Source of the DNA: Bacteroides faecium
GTDB taxonomy: Bacteria > Bacteroidota > Bacteroidia > Bacteroidales > Bacteroidaceae
Reading direction: 5' to 3'
Assembly (NCBI RefSeq): GCF_012113595.1
Contig: NZ_CP050831.1
Span: 682,001 to 746,000, forward strand
DNA: 64,000 nt
Shown here: piece after piece, positions 55,001-62,989 of the stretch
How positions within the stretch are numbered: position 1 is the stretch's first letter
How the letters are laid out: each line of letters begins with the position of its first letter
Notes under the pieces: model-generated
Databases searched by the model: none
Seen by the model: only the letters and a program-made list of their open reading frames with translations
What the model was told of the DNA's origin: nothing
Position numbers and translations under genes: made by a program

Positions 55001-56184
55001 CTCAAAGGCTTTGACGGGTCAAACGGCGAGTCGCTGCATAATATCTCCCCATGAAACGTAGCCAGCCAGATATTCCCTTTATCATCGGACACAATATCAC
55101 AGATTTCACTCGTCTCACTCTGGCAGAACCTTTCATAAAACTTTTCCCTCAAGTCGAGAATCATTACCCCTCCCCCATGTGTTCCGAAATAGAGCAACCC
55201 TTGAGAATCATAATAAGCAGAGAGCATACGGGATTCCAGGTTATAGGAGAAACGGGGAAGCTGGTTATTAATCTCGGTCGTTACATCACCATTCTTCCTA
55301 TCCAGGGAAAGTACCGTATATCCATTCCAGGTAGCCGCTATATATTTATCTCCTACAGCTATCAAAGCGTACACGTCATCATGCGACAAATACTGTTTAC
55401 TACTGGAATTTCTTGTAAAAGAGTCTAAAGAATGATTGCGCAAATGATAACGCAACACGCCCCCGCCTATCGTCGACATCCATAAATAATCCTTATCACA
55501 AACCAATGAGGAAATCTGATATGAATCGGGGCGACTGGTAAACAGAGTAACAACAGCGTCCAACTTCTCCGTCTGCAAATCGAAAATAAGCAGTTTACTT
55601 TTCTCTGTTACCAGAAAAAGTTTCTTTTTGTCCTGCGATTCACAAAATGCATAGATAATCTCCGTTTCATCAGTTAGTGCAAACTCTTTCAGTACTTCAA
55701 GCGAAAGCACAGACGTTTTATTATCAGCACTTCTACCAAGCACACGCTTCAATAAGTGTAACTTATTTTTCGAAATCGACCAGTAGGTAGAATCATTCAG
55801 AAGTACCAGCCCTCTCGTATTGTAGTATCGCATATCGCCAAAGCCGGCTGTTTCTACAAAACATTCCCGATAACGGTCAAAGCAGTGTAAATTACTACTG
55901 GTGATAAAAAGAAGCAGCCCGTCCGATGTATCATACATATGCTCAATAGTCATATTATATTTATCGGAAGTGAAGCTGCGTATATTCTTTCCGTCATAAC
56001 GGCTCAACCCATCTCCTGTTCCGAACCATATAAATCCATCCTTATCCTTAAATATGGAATAAACGGAATTACCGGCAAGACCGTTTTGCATATTCATCTT
56101 TTTAAAGTTCTGCTCCAAAGAAGCATAAAGCAAAAAAGGAAGAAGCAGACAGGCGGTTAATAAGAAAGTTTTCTTTGCGTTCAT
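52081..56184 (-). CDS. Hybrid two-component system regulator (HTCS) of the third PUL
   Basis: I set the start at the ATG at 56184 (MNAKKTFLLTACLLLPFLLYA, signal peptide); 56214 adds ten unlikely residues. The 1367-residue protein has propeller repeats (IWFGTGDGLSRYD, LWMSTIGGGVLRY, FWVGTRNGLLLFD, IWLGTNSGISRYS), a Y_Y_Y domain, a membrane helix (about 770-790, IWFRLCVLLVILLITGYAV), HisKA with His853 in CVAHELRTP, HATPase (VVSDTGRGIP, VGIGLRIV), a receiver with Asp1163 in DLIISDIMMP, and an AraC-type domain at the C-terminus (MSQPTLYRKIKE, VGFNDPNTFRKHFTEQFG). It is divergent from the sulfatase/SusC/SusD genes, which it probably activates. Confidence 0.95.
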   Translation of the reverse strand: MNAKKTFLLTACLLLPFLLYASLEQNFKKMNMQNGLAGNSVYSIFKDKDGFIWFGTGDGLSRYDGKNIRSFTSDKYNMTIEHMYDTSDGLLLFITSSNLHCFDRYRECFVETAGFGDMRYYNTRGLVLLNDSTYWSISKNKLHLLKRVLGRSADNKTSVLSLEVLKEFALTDETEIIYAFCESQDKKKLFLVTEKSKLLIFDLQTEKLDAVVTLFTSRPDSYQISSLVCDKDYLWMSTIGGGVLRYHLRNHSLDSFTRNSSSKQYLSHDDVYALIAVGDKYIAATWNGYTVLSLDRKNGDVTTEINNQLPRFSYNLESRMLSAYYDSQGLLYFGTHGGGVMILDLREKFYERFCQSETSEICDIVSDDKGNIWLATFHGEILCSDSPFDPSKPLSFSPKNTPIVEGKAVLCAMKDEEGNLWFGNSDASITCYQSSSGKFMNYNLPYEYRKNNNLKYSTYVWQLFMDSKHRFWVGTRNGLLLFDRETKNFSPVLTVEGKPLEKHSIRAIVEGLNGELWIGTPDGLYKLVLNVEGKAEIKGNYEVAAGTAARYVRALHASTDGQLYIGYTEGLGILAQNKDSIQHFYTTRDGMCSNFVTCITEDENGHIWLGTNSGISRYSRHQNLFYNYYISGSNRSVLQAANTLFFGNNYALTYFNPETVEMIPSIKKNLLLDLEVNNKHVAIGEKRNGQVILQKGLPYTDELTLAYANRDFSLSFSNLLYSEEHQKYNYRLLPYQNEWVVCNGGEKAAYTNLPAGDYVFEVKSVYPDGTDSVVNTLAIRILPHWSQTIWFRLCVLLVILLITGYAVHRVRREQRRAKRELLLKHELHISNMEREQEKQIREERENFFTCVAHELRTPLTLVLSPLQELLHRKTNTDPDYKALSLMYENGNSLHRLVDDLLSVQKIEAGMMKLCLSEVNVVALLKETANTFRQMAVSRKIDFAIDLPDKSIPLWVDIEKVASAVRNLLSNAFKYTEAGGNITLAVMENTMDEKEYCRIVVSDTGRGIPVELQHRVFDSFVTGGAAPSFSTKVGIGLRIVKNTMDMHHGTVDLQSELGKGSSFSLNFPKGKAHFADDNCEETVYEPVDDNASPTDEPAVPEQVNKEELSAARYKTTLLVVEDNPDIRQYIVSLFQNKYNVLEAADGEEGVQQAMRHLPDLIISDIMMPVKDGFACCKEIREQVETAHIPILMLTAKAEDADIIRGAQLGVDDYMMKPFNPEILKAKVENLILRREHLKRIYTKSLMLKQTAQATEGDDFMQKVINVIEANLANEDFSVQMLAEQLNMSQPTLYRKIKERSELSIIKVIRSVRMSKAASLIMEHKYSVLEVSEMVGFNDPNTFRKHFTEQFGVLPSKYDERTKGGESEE

Positions 56185-56267
56185 AGGCGGGATTAGATTT
56201 AGCTCTGCGCACAAAGAAACAAAAACAAACTCGAAAAAGCTAGAAAAAAGCCCAATTAATCGTCATT

Positions 56268-56301
56268 TGAATGAAACGCCAGACATTAATGAATGAAACG
56301 C
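56268..56301. promoter_or_regulatory. Candidate HTCS operator: perfect 12-bp direct repeat spaced 22 bp
   Basis: TGAATGAAACGC occurs at 56268-56279 and again at 56290-56301, identical at all 12 positions and exactly 22 bp apart, in the divergent spacer between the HTCS gene and the sulfatase gene. The second copy runs into AAACGCtcagagGCGTTTTTTT-like dyad symmetry (56296-56317). The spacing equals that of the repeat beside the first HTCS. Confidence 0.6.
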
Positions 56302-56327
56302 TCAGAGGCGTTTTTTTGCCTTCACCT

Positions 56328-56335
56328 TAATTTTG
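56328..56335 (+). promoter_or_regulatory. Possible -7 element of the sulfatase gene
   Basis: TAATTTTG fits TAnnTTTG, 64 bp before the sulfatase ATG and 27 bp after the direct repeat. No consensus -33 element, as expected for a promoter that needs an activator bound at that distance. Confidence 0.45.
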
Positions 56336-56398
56336 TAGCAGTTACCAGAACAGTAAATCGTTAACCTGAGAACAACAGAAATAATCCAAATAAATAGT

Positions 56399-57856
56399 AT
56401 GAAACAACATTTAAAAAACACCTTTTTGTTACTGCCGATAGCAGCCAGTCTTCCTGCTCAGGCACAAGAAAAAAACGAATCCCCCAATCTCGTTTTTATC
56501 ATGGCCGACCAATGGAGAGGAGACGCTTTAGGCTGTCTGAACAAAGAACCGGTACAAACTCCCCACTTGGACCGGCTTGCGTCCGAAGGAGTGCTCTTCA
56601 CCAATGCAGTCAGTTGCTATCCTGTTTCATCACCGGCACGGGGAATCCTGATGTCCGGTATGTATCCCATGAATAATAAGGTAATAGGAAACTGCAATTC
56701 GGATACAGCCCCCTATGGTGTGGAACTGCCGGAAACAGCCCGTTGCTGGAGTGATGTCCTAAAAGACAAGAACTACCGGACAGGCTACGTCGGGAAATGG
56801 CATCTCGACTCACCCTACAAACCCTATGTGGATACCTACAACAACCGTGGAGAAACGGCATGGAATGAATGGTGCCCCCCCGAACGCCGACATGGTTTCG
56901 ACTTCTGGGTAGCTTACGGCACGTATGACAATCACCTCAATCCGATGTATTGGGAAACAACCGCTCCGCGTGACAGTTTCTTCTATGCCCATAAATGGGG
57001 ACCGGAATATGAGGTAGACCGTGCCATTGGGTTCCTCTCGGAACAGAAAAAGAGCAGTTCTCCTTTCGCATTGGTCGTATCCATGAATCCCCCGCATACA
57101 GGTTATGACCTCGTGCCCGACAAATACAAAGAGATTTATAAGCACCTGAATGTGGAATCTTTATGCGAGAATCGCCCGGACATTCCGGCCAAGGGAACTG
57201 AAATGGGAGACTACTTCCGCAACAATATCCGTGACTACTATGCTTGTATGACCGGAGTAGACGAGAACGTGGGACGTCTTATCGAAGAATTGAAACGGCT
57301 GAAACTATTCGACAATACGATTGTAGTGTTCACTTCCGATCATGGAATATGCATGGGAGCCCACCACTCCGCAGGAAAAGACATTTACTACGAAGAGTCC
57401 ATGAAAGTCCCCATGATTATTTCATGGCCTCAACAAATCAAGCCACGGGTCGACAATCATACCATGATTGCGTTCGGAGATATGTATCCCACCTTATTAT
57501 CCATGATGGGATTCTCCAAAGACATTCCGCAGGAAGTACAGACATTCGACTTTGCCAACTCTATCCTGTCAGGAAAAGCGGACAAGAAAACCGTGCAGCC
57601 TTACTATCGCGTACAGCCCGATAATCCAACTACCGGCTACCGGGGCCTGCGTACTTCAAAATATACCTTTGCCGTACACGCCACCAATGGAAAGATTGAC
57701 CGGACTGTACTTTTCGACCGGGACAAAGACCCGTACGAAATGAAAAATATAGCAACAGAACGACCTAAATTAGTCCGCGCCCTGCACAAGCAACTCAGAG
57801 AATGGCTGATGCAGACCAACGATCCGTTCGCTGCCTATCTCCCGGAGAAACAATAA
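56399..57856 (+). CDS. Ser-type sulfatase (family S1)
   Basis: A 485-residue secreted sulfatase with a signal peptide ending LPAQAQ. The N-terminal metal-binding LVFIMADQWRGDALGC is followed by the maturation motif S77-S-P-A-R81, where the first Ser takes the place of the usual Cys and should be oxidised to formylglycine by the radical-SAM anSME. Further S1 features are GYVGKWHLDS (about 123-132), VVSMNPPHTGYD and VVFTSDHGICMGAHHSAGKD (about 309-328). It removes sulfate esters from a glycan or small ligand, probably in the periplasm. Being first in the operon with SusC/SusD and the HTCS, it indicates that the third PUL targets a sulfated substrate (host mucin glycan, glycosaminoglycan or algal type; not decidable). 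Confidence 0.9.
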   Translation: MKQHLKNTFLLLPIAASLPAQAQEKNESPNLVFIMADQWRGDALGCLNKEPVQTPHLDRLASEGVLFTNAVSCYPVSSPARGILMSGMYPMNNKVIGNCNSDTAPYGVELPETARCWSDVLKDKNYRTGYVGKWHLDSPYKPYVDTYNNRGETAWNEWCPPERRHGFDFWVAYGTYDNHLNPMYWETTAPRDSFFYAHKWGPEYEVDRAIGFLSEQKKSSSPFALVVSMNPPHTGYDLVPDKYKEIYKHLNVESLCENRPDIPAKGTEMGDYFRNNIRDYYACMTGVDENVGRLIEELKRLKLFDNTIVVFTSDHGICMGAHHSAGKDIYYEESMKVPMIISWPQQIKPRVDNHTMIAFGDMYPTLLSMMGFSKDIPQEVQTFDFANSILSGKADKKTVQPYYRVQPDNPTTGYRGLRTSKYTFAVHATNGKIDRTVLFDRDKDPYEMKNIATERPKLVRALHKQLREWLMQTNDPFAAYLPEKQ

Positions 57857-57861
57857 AAAAA

Positions 57862-57886
57862 ACGATTCGTAACAGTCAGGAATCGT
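57862..57886 (+). terminator. Weak hairpin after the sulfatase gene
   Basis: ACGATTC (57862-57868) pairs with GAATCGT (57880-57886) and is followed by CAGTTTTC. This could be a leaky terminator between the sulfatase and the SusC gene. Confidence 0.4.
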
Positions 57887-57931
57887 CAGTTTTCAATAAT
57901 TATATAAAGAGGTTTTTCACTTAACACAACC

Positions 57932-57960
57932 CGGACAGGCAGCATAATGCCGCCTGTCCG
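57932..57960 (+). promoter_or_regulatory. Leader hairpin upstream of the third-PUL SusC
   Basis: CGGACAGGC (57932-57940) and GCCTGTCCG (57952-57960) form a perfect 9-bp GC-rich stem, with GCAT/ATGC inside the loop. It is followed by CAAAAAA, so it is not an intrinsic terminator on the + strand. It lies 52 nt before the SusC ATG and may control SusC translation or stabilise the processed mRNA. Confidence 0.5.
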
Positions 57961-58012
57961 CAAAAAACACCCTTTTAACTAAAACTATATTAATCACACA
58001 AAAATCAATCAC

Positions 58013-61000
58013 ATGAAAAGAAAAAGCAAAATTCGAGCAGGATGGCTTCGTTTCTTTGTATTGTCATTTATCTTTGTTTTTTGTAGTTCTATGCCCGCAG
58101 TTGCACAGAACGGCATAAAAATCACAGGTAAGATAGTCGATAATACACAGATGGAAGTTATCGGTGCAAATGTGCTGGTCAAAGGCACTTCTATCGGTGC
58201 CATAACCGACATCAATGGCGAGTACACAATTGTAGTACCGGACGAGAAAGCCATATTGGTATTCTCATTCATCGGTTATCAGAAACAGGAAATTGCAGTA
58301 GGCAAAAATAGAACTGTCAACGTTACTCTGAAAGATGATTCACAATCACTGGATGAAGTCGTGGTAGTTGCCTACGGTACACAGACAAAAGCAACATTGA
58401 CCGGTGCTTTATCATCTATCGACACAAAGGAATTGCTAAAAGCCCCCGTAGCAAGTATCAGCAATGTGTTAGCAGGAGCAATGCCGGGAGTTTCCACTGT
58501 GCAGACAAGCGGACAGCCGGGTGATGACGCCGCCTCTATCTTTGTACGCGGTAGCGGTTCGCTAACCGGCGGTGCTTCCTCTCCCCTCATTTTGGTAGAC
58601 GGTGTAGAACGTGAATTCTCACAGATAGACCCGAATGAAATTGAGAACCTCTCTATCCTGAAAGACGCTTCCGCCACGGCGGTATTCGGAGTACGCGGCG
58701 CGAACGGCGTAGTTCTTGTCACTACCCGAAGGGGGAAATCCGGCAAACCGACTATCAATGTCAGCACCATTACCGGTGTGCAGCAACCGCTATCATACGT
58801 CCAGCAAACCGGAAGCTACGAGTTCGCCCGTTACTGGAACATGAAGCAACAAAATGACCGGGTGACGGACAAAGCCATGTACTTCACCCGTGAAGCGATA
58901 GAAGCATACCGCACAGGCTCGGACCCTATCATGTATCCCAACACCAAATGGGGAGATTATATGTATAACGACCTATTCATACAATCAAAAAACAACATCA
59001 ACATATCCGGTGGCAATGAGGCGGTAAAATACTTCGTATCTTTAAGTTATCTTTATCAGAACGGTATTTTGAAACAATTTGACGCGCTGCCCTATGACAA
59101 TAACTTCAAGTACAACCGTTATAATTACCGTGCCAATCTCGACTTCAAACTGACCCGGACAACTACTATGAAACTGAACATCGGTGGCAACGTAGGACAG
59201 AAGCAAGAACCGAGAGCTTCCAGCGACAACCCCTGGGTATATACCCAGATATGGGCGCTTCCTTTTGCCGGTCCCGGCATAGTAAACGGAGTACGGACTA
59301 TGACTCCGGGTGCATTAACCCCAGTAGGAGTAAGCCGTGACGGATTGAGCATATATTGGGGACAAGGCTACAACCAGGAATACAAGACCACCCTGAACAC
59401 AGATGTAGACATCACACAAAAACTGGATGTATTGACCAAGGGACTTTCCGTTTCAGTAAAAGCATCTTATGATAATATGTTCAAACTGAATAAATATCGT
59501 ACCGGCGGTACAGTCGAATCGCAAACAGCCTATTACAAATCATTTATGGATGATTCTACCAAGCCGCAGACCGACCCGGATTATGACAAGACCATTGTCT
59601 ATGTGCCGAACGGAAGTATCACTCCGCTCAATTATTCCGAAGATTACGGCAGGGACCGCAACTGGTATATCGAAGGCAGAATCAATTATGACCGCACATT
59701 CAACAAGGACCATAAAGTCACCGCCTTGTTCCTTTACAACCAGTCACGCAACTACTATCCGAAAAAATCGGATGGAACGGACGCAACGTATCAATATATG
59801 CCGCGGGGATATGTAGGTTTTGTAGGACGTGCCACTTACGGATACAAATCCAAATATCTGGTAGACGTAAATGCCGGATACAACGGTTCCGAGAACTTTG
59901 CTCCGGGCAAGAAGCGGTATGGTTTATTCCCGTCCGCTTCCGTAGGCTGGGTCATGTCGGAAGAAGCATTTATGAAAAAACAATCTTTGATTGATTACCT
60001 GAAATGGAGAGTATCGTGGGGACGCGTAGGTAGCGACACCGGTTCGAGCACCCGCTTTATGTATATGCCGGGAGTATGGACGCAAAACGGTACGTACAGT
60101 TTCGGAGTTTCCAATCCGACAGGCAGCCAGGCATACATACTCGGAACTCCGGGAAACACCGACGTCAGTTGGGAAACAGCCGACAAGCAAAATTATGGTA
60201 TCGACCTGAAAATGTTGAAAAACAGACTTTCATTGAGTGTCGACTACTTTACGGAAAAACGTACCGGCATCCTTATCTCACCAAACTCCACTCCTTCTAT
60301 CATTGCCACCGGACTGCCGAACCTGAATATCGGAAAGGTGGATAATCACGGATATGAGATTTCGTTGGGTTGGGACCACACATTGAGCAATGGTATCCGT
60401 TATTATGCCAACGCCAATATGTCTTTTGCCCGCAACAAAATCATCTACATGGACGAAGTGCCCAACAAATATGACTACATGAACCAGACCGGCGGTTCTA
60501 CGGAACGTCCGACTAATGTGTATAAATATCTCCGGCTCTACCAGTACAGCGACTTCACGAAAGACGCAAACGGCGAACTGGTACTTAATCCTTCACTTCC
60601 CCAACCTTCCGTCAGAGTGTATCCGGGCGACGCTATGTACGCCGACCTGAACGGTGACAATACGGTAGACGGAGACGACCGGATGACAACCGGCTATTCG
60701 GAACGTCCGGAATATGTATTCGGTTTCAATGGCGGATTCAATTACAAAGGATTCAACTTCAGCATGCAATGGAGCGGCGCAACGCACGTCAATAAAATGC
60801 TTCAGGTAGAATACCGTATTCCTTTTACCAATGCGGGCAAACGGGGACTGTTGGACTACTTCTACAAACAAGGGTGGACAGAAGAAAACCAGCTAGAAGC
60901 CAAATATCCGCGTGCGGCGGAAACTTCGGAAACATGGAACTCGGAGAACTCTACCCTCTGGCTGAAAGACGCCTCGTATATCCGCCTGAAAACCCTGACA

Positions 61001-61192
61001 ATCGGATATACCTTCACCAACAAGCGCTTCCTGAAAGCAATCGGCGCCAAAAGTCTCGGACTTTCCCTCAATGGATATAATCTGCTGACCTTCTCACCTC
61101 TCGACATCTTAGACCCGGAAAGTTTAGGAAACAATGTAGGTGCTTATCCATTGGTCAAGGTTTATAGTGTAGGTGTCAATCTTAATTTCTAA
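58013..61192 (+). CDS. SusC-like TonB-dependent receptor of the third PUL
   Basis: A 1059-residue outer-membrane transporter. The signal peptide has a long basic n-region (MKRKSKIRAGWLRFFVLSFIF, cleavage near PAVAQ). Then a carboxypeptidase-regulatory-like domain (ITGKIVDNTQMEVIGANV), linker DEVVVVAYGTQTKATLTGAL, plug (FVRGSGSLTGG, LVDGVEREF, SILKDASATAVFGVRGANG) and barrel, ending in VYSVGVNLNF with terminal Phe. It sits 156 bp after the sulfatase, a gap containing a leader hairpin, and 13 bp before the SusD gene. Predicted to import the oligosaccharide that the sulfatase acts on. Confidence 0.94.
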   Translation: MKRKSKIRAGWLRFFVLSFIFVFCSSMPAVAQNGIKITGKIVDNTQMEVIGANVLVKGTSIGAITDINGEYTIVVPDEKAILVFSFIGYQKQEIAVGKNRTVNVTLKDDSQSLDEVVVVAYGTQTKATLTGALSSIDTKELLKAPVASISNVLAGAMPGVSTVQTSGQPGDDAASIFVRGSGSLTGGASSPLILVDGVEREFSQIDPNEIENLSILKDASATAVFGVRGANGVVLVTTRRGKSGKPTINVSTITGVQQPLSYVQQTGSYEFARYWNMKQQNDRVTDKAMYFTREAIEAYRTGSDPIMYPNTKWGDYMYNDLFIQSKNNINISGGNEAVKYFVSLSYLYQNGILKQFDALPYDNNFKYNRYNYRANLDFKLTRTTTMKLNIGGNVGQKQEPRASSDNPWVYTQIWALPFAGPGIVNGVRTMTPGALTPVGVSRDGLSIYWGQGYNQEYKTTLNTDVDITQKLDVLTKGLSVSVKASYDNMFKLNKYRTGGTVESQTAYYKSFMDDSTKPQTDPDYDKTIVYVPNGSITPLNYSEDYGRDRNWYIEGRINYDRTFNKDHKVTALFLYNQSRNYYPKKSDGTDATYQYMPRGYVGFVGRATYGYKSKYLVDVNAGYNGSENFAPGKKRYGLFPSASVGWVMSEEAFMKKQSLIDYLKWRVSWGRVGSDTGSSTRFMYMPGVWTQNGTYSFGVSNPTGSQAYILGTPGNTDVSWETADKQNYGIDLKMLKNRLSLSVDYFTEKRTGILISPNSTPSIIATGLPNLNIGKVDNHGYEISLGWDHTLSNGIRYYANANMSFARNKIIYMDEVPNKYDYMNQTGGSTERPTNVYKYLRLYQYSDFTKDANGELVLNPSLPQPSVRVYPGDAMYADLNGDNTVDGDDRMTTGYSERPEYVFGFNGGFNYKGFNFSMQWSGATHVNKMLQVEYRIPFTNAGKRGLLDYFYKQGWTEENQLEAKYPRAAETSETWNSENSTLWLKDASYIRLKTLTIGYTFTNKRFLKAIGAKSLGLSLNGYNLLTFSPLDILDPESLGNNVGAYPLVKVYSVGVNLNF

Positions 61193-61205
61193 ATACCGTA
61201 AAACA

Positions 61206-62957
61206 ATGAAGAATATTATAAAGTTACTTTCAATTTGTCTGGTTTGCGGCGTCTGCTCCTGTTCGGACCTGACATTCGGAGACAAATTCCTGGGCAGCCA
61301 ACCCGAAAGTTCGGGTGCGGTACTGGACTCCATGTTCAGTTCCAAGGTCAATGCGGACAAAGTGTTGACAAGTGCCTATACCTATCTGCCTTATGGGTTG
61401 CCTACGGGTGCAGCACCCAATAATAAACTGGGAGTGAACCTGCTCGAAGCAATCAGCGATTTATATCAGAGTTTCAGAAACAATGCATCCGACGGTCCTA
61501 CCAACCTCTATTACAACGGTCTGTTAAGTGCCAACAATTCATTGGCAAATGCCGAAGCCTACCGTTATGGTTCGGAAAGCCAGTACAACGCAATCCGTTA
61601 CGCATGGATCTATATCGAGAATGTGGCAAAAGTGCCCGATATGACAGAAGACGAGCGCAACGAACGCATTGCCGAAGCTAAAATGATTATCGCCCTGAGC
61701 TATGCCGAGATGTTCCGTTATGTAGGTGGCGTATGCTGGATTGACCATTCAATAGAACCCAACGAAACAATGGAGTTCCCCCGTCTCACTTTCGCTGAAA
61801 CAGTAGACAGGATTATAGGTCTGTTGAACGAAGCAATCCCCTACCTGAAATGGAAACAGGACGAGATAGAGGACGGGCGCATGACTAAAGCCGGAGCCAT
61901 GGGATTAAAACTCAGGATATTGCTGTTTGCAGCCAGCCCCACTTTCAATTCCGATACCAAATGGCATGGTCAGGCAGATGAATATACCTGCTATGGTAAT
62001 TATAGCAAAAAACGTTGGGAAGATGCGATGAAAGCCGGACAGGAATTCTTTGCCGAACTGGATAGAAGACAGGAGTATGCCCTGACGCAGCCGGCAGAAC
62101 CGACCGCACAGGCACGGCGCCTTGCCTATCGCGCCGGCTACTATGACAGAGGGGGGACAGAAGTATTGGTTTCTATCCGAAGGGGATATAACGAAAGCAC
62201 CCACAATAACTTGTTCGATCAACGTTTCTACTCCGGTCCCACACTGAACTATGTTAATATGTTCCCTTGGGCGGACGGAGAAGATTTTCCGGAAGACTTT
62301 AATTGGGAGCATCCTTCCAAACAACCTTTCTTCCAAAACGGTGAGCCTACCCGCGACCCGCGATTATATGAAAATGTAGCCGTTCCCGGTGACCGTTATT
62401 TCAATGACACGCAAGCACCCGTATATACCAACCATCAGGATTATCGTGCCGAAGGTAGCGGATTCCTGATGATGAAATTCATCCTGCAAGCAGCGAGCGA
62501 CCGCCAGAACCGCCCTGTCCAATGGCCTTATCTACGTCTGCCGGAAGTGATGTTGAGCTATGCGGAAGCAATCAATGAAGTGGAAGGTCCCGAGAATGCC
62601 CTTAGCTATGTCAACCAAGTACGCAACCGCGTAGGACTTTCCGATTTATCTTCCGATATCGGACAGTCAGACTTGCGGGAAGCTATCCTGCGTGAACGCG
62701 CATTGGAGTTCGGTTTCGAAGAAGTGCGTTGGTTCGACCTTGTACGCTGGGGGCGCAAAGACGATTTCCAGAAAAAGCTATATGGCCTGTATTCCAAAGG
62801 AGATAAAGTCAATAATCCCACTTCCTTTACTTTCGCACCCTACGAACTGGCTTCACGCTACTGGGCAAACAATTGGGACAGCAAATGGTATATGTCTCCT
62901 ATCCCGCAGAAAGAAATCAACAAGGGATACGGAATGACCCAAAATCCCGGCTGGTAA
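61206..62957 (+). CDS. SusD-like nutrient-binding lipoprotein of the third PUL
   Basis: The ATG at 61206 (MKNIIKLLSICLVCGVCSC) is chosen because it begins a lipoprotein signal; the longer in-frame start at 61173 lies within the SusC gene. The 583-residue product has SDLTFGDKFLG after the lipobox Cys, and SusD helices such as RIAEAKMIIALSYAEMFRYVGGVCWI, LRLPEVMLSYAEAINEVEG, YVNQVRNRVGL and REAILRERALEFGFEEVRWFDLVRWGR. It forms the lid for the preceding SusC. Its length is normal for the family. Confidence 0.93.
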   Translation: MKNIIKLLSICLVCGVCSCSDLTFGDKFLGSQPESSGAVLDSMFSSKVNADKVLTSAYTYLPYGLPTGAAPNNKLGVNLLEAISDLYQSFRNNASDGPTNLYYNGLLSANNSLANAEAYRYGSESQYNAIRYAWIYIENVAKVPDMTEDERNERIAEAKMIIALSYAEMFRYVGGVCWIDHSIEPNETMEFPRLTFAETVDRIIGLLNEAIPYLKWKQDEIEDGRMTKAGAMGLKLRILLFAASPTFNSDTKWHGQADEYTCYGNYSKKRWEDAMKAGQEFFAELDRRQEYALTQPAEPTAQARRLAYRAGYYDRGGTEVLVSIRRGYNESTHNNLFDQRFYSGPTLNYVNMFPWADGEDFPEDFNWEHPSKQPFFQNGEPTRDPRLYENVAVPGDRYFNDTQAPVYTNHQDYRAEGSGFLMMKFILQAASDRQNRPVQWPYLRLPEVMLSYAEAINEVEGPENALSYVNQVRNRVGLSDLSSDIGQSDLREAILRERALEFGFEEVRWFDLVRWGRKDDFQKKLYGLYSKGDKVNNPTSFTFAPYELASRYWANNWDSKWYMSPIPQKEINKGYGMTQNPGW

Positions 62958-62989
62958 ATTTACACAATAACTTAAGTTAATCATATCTT

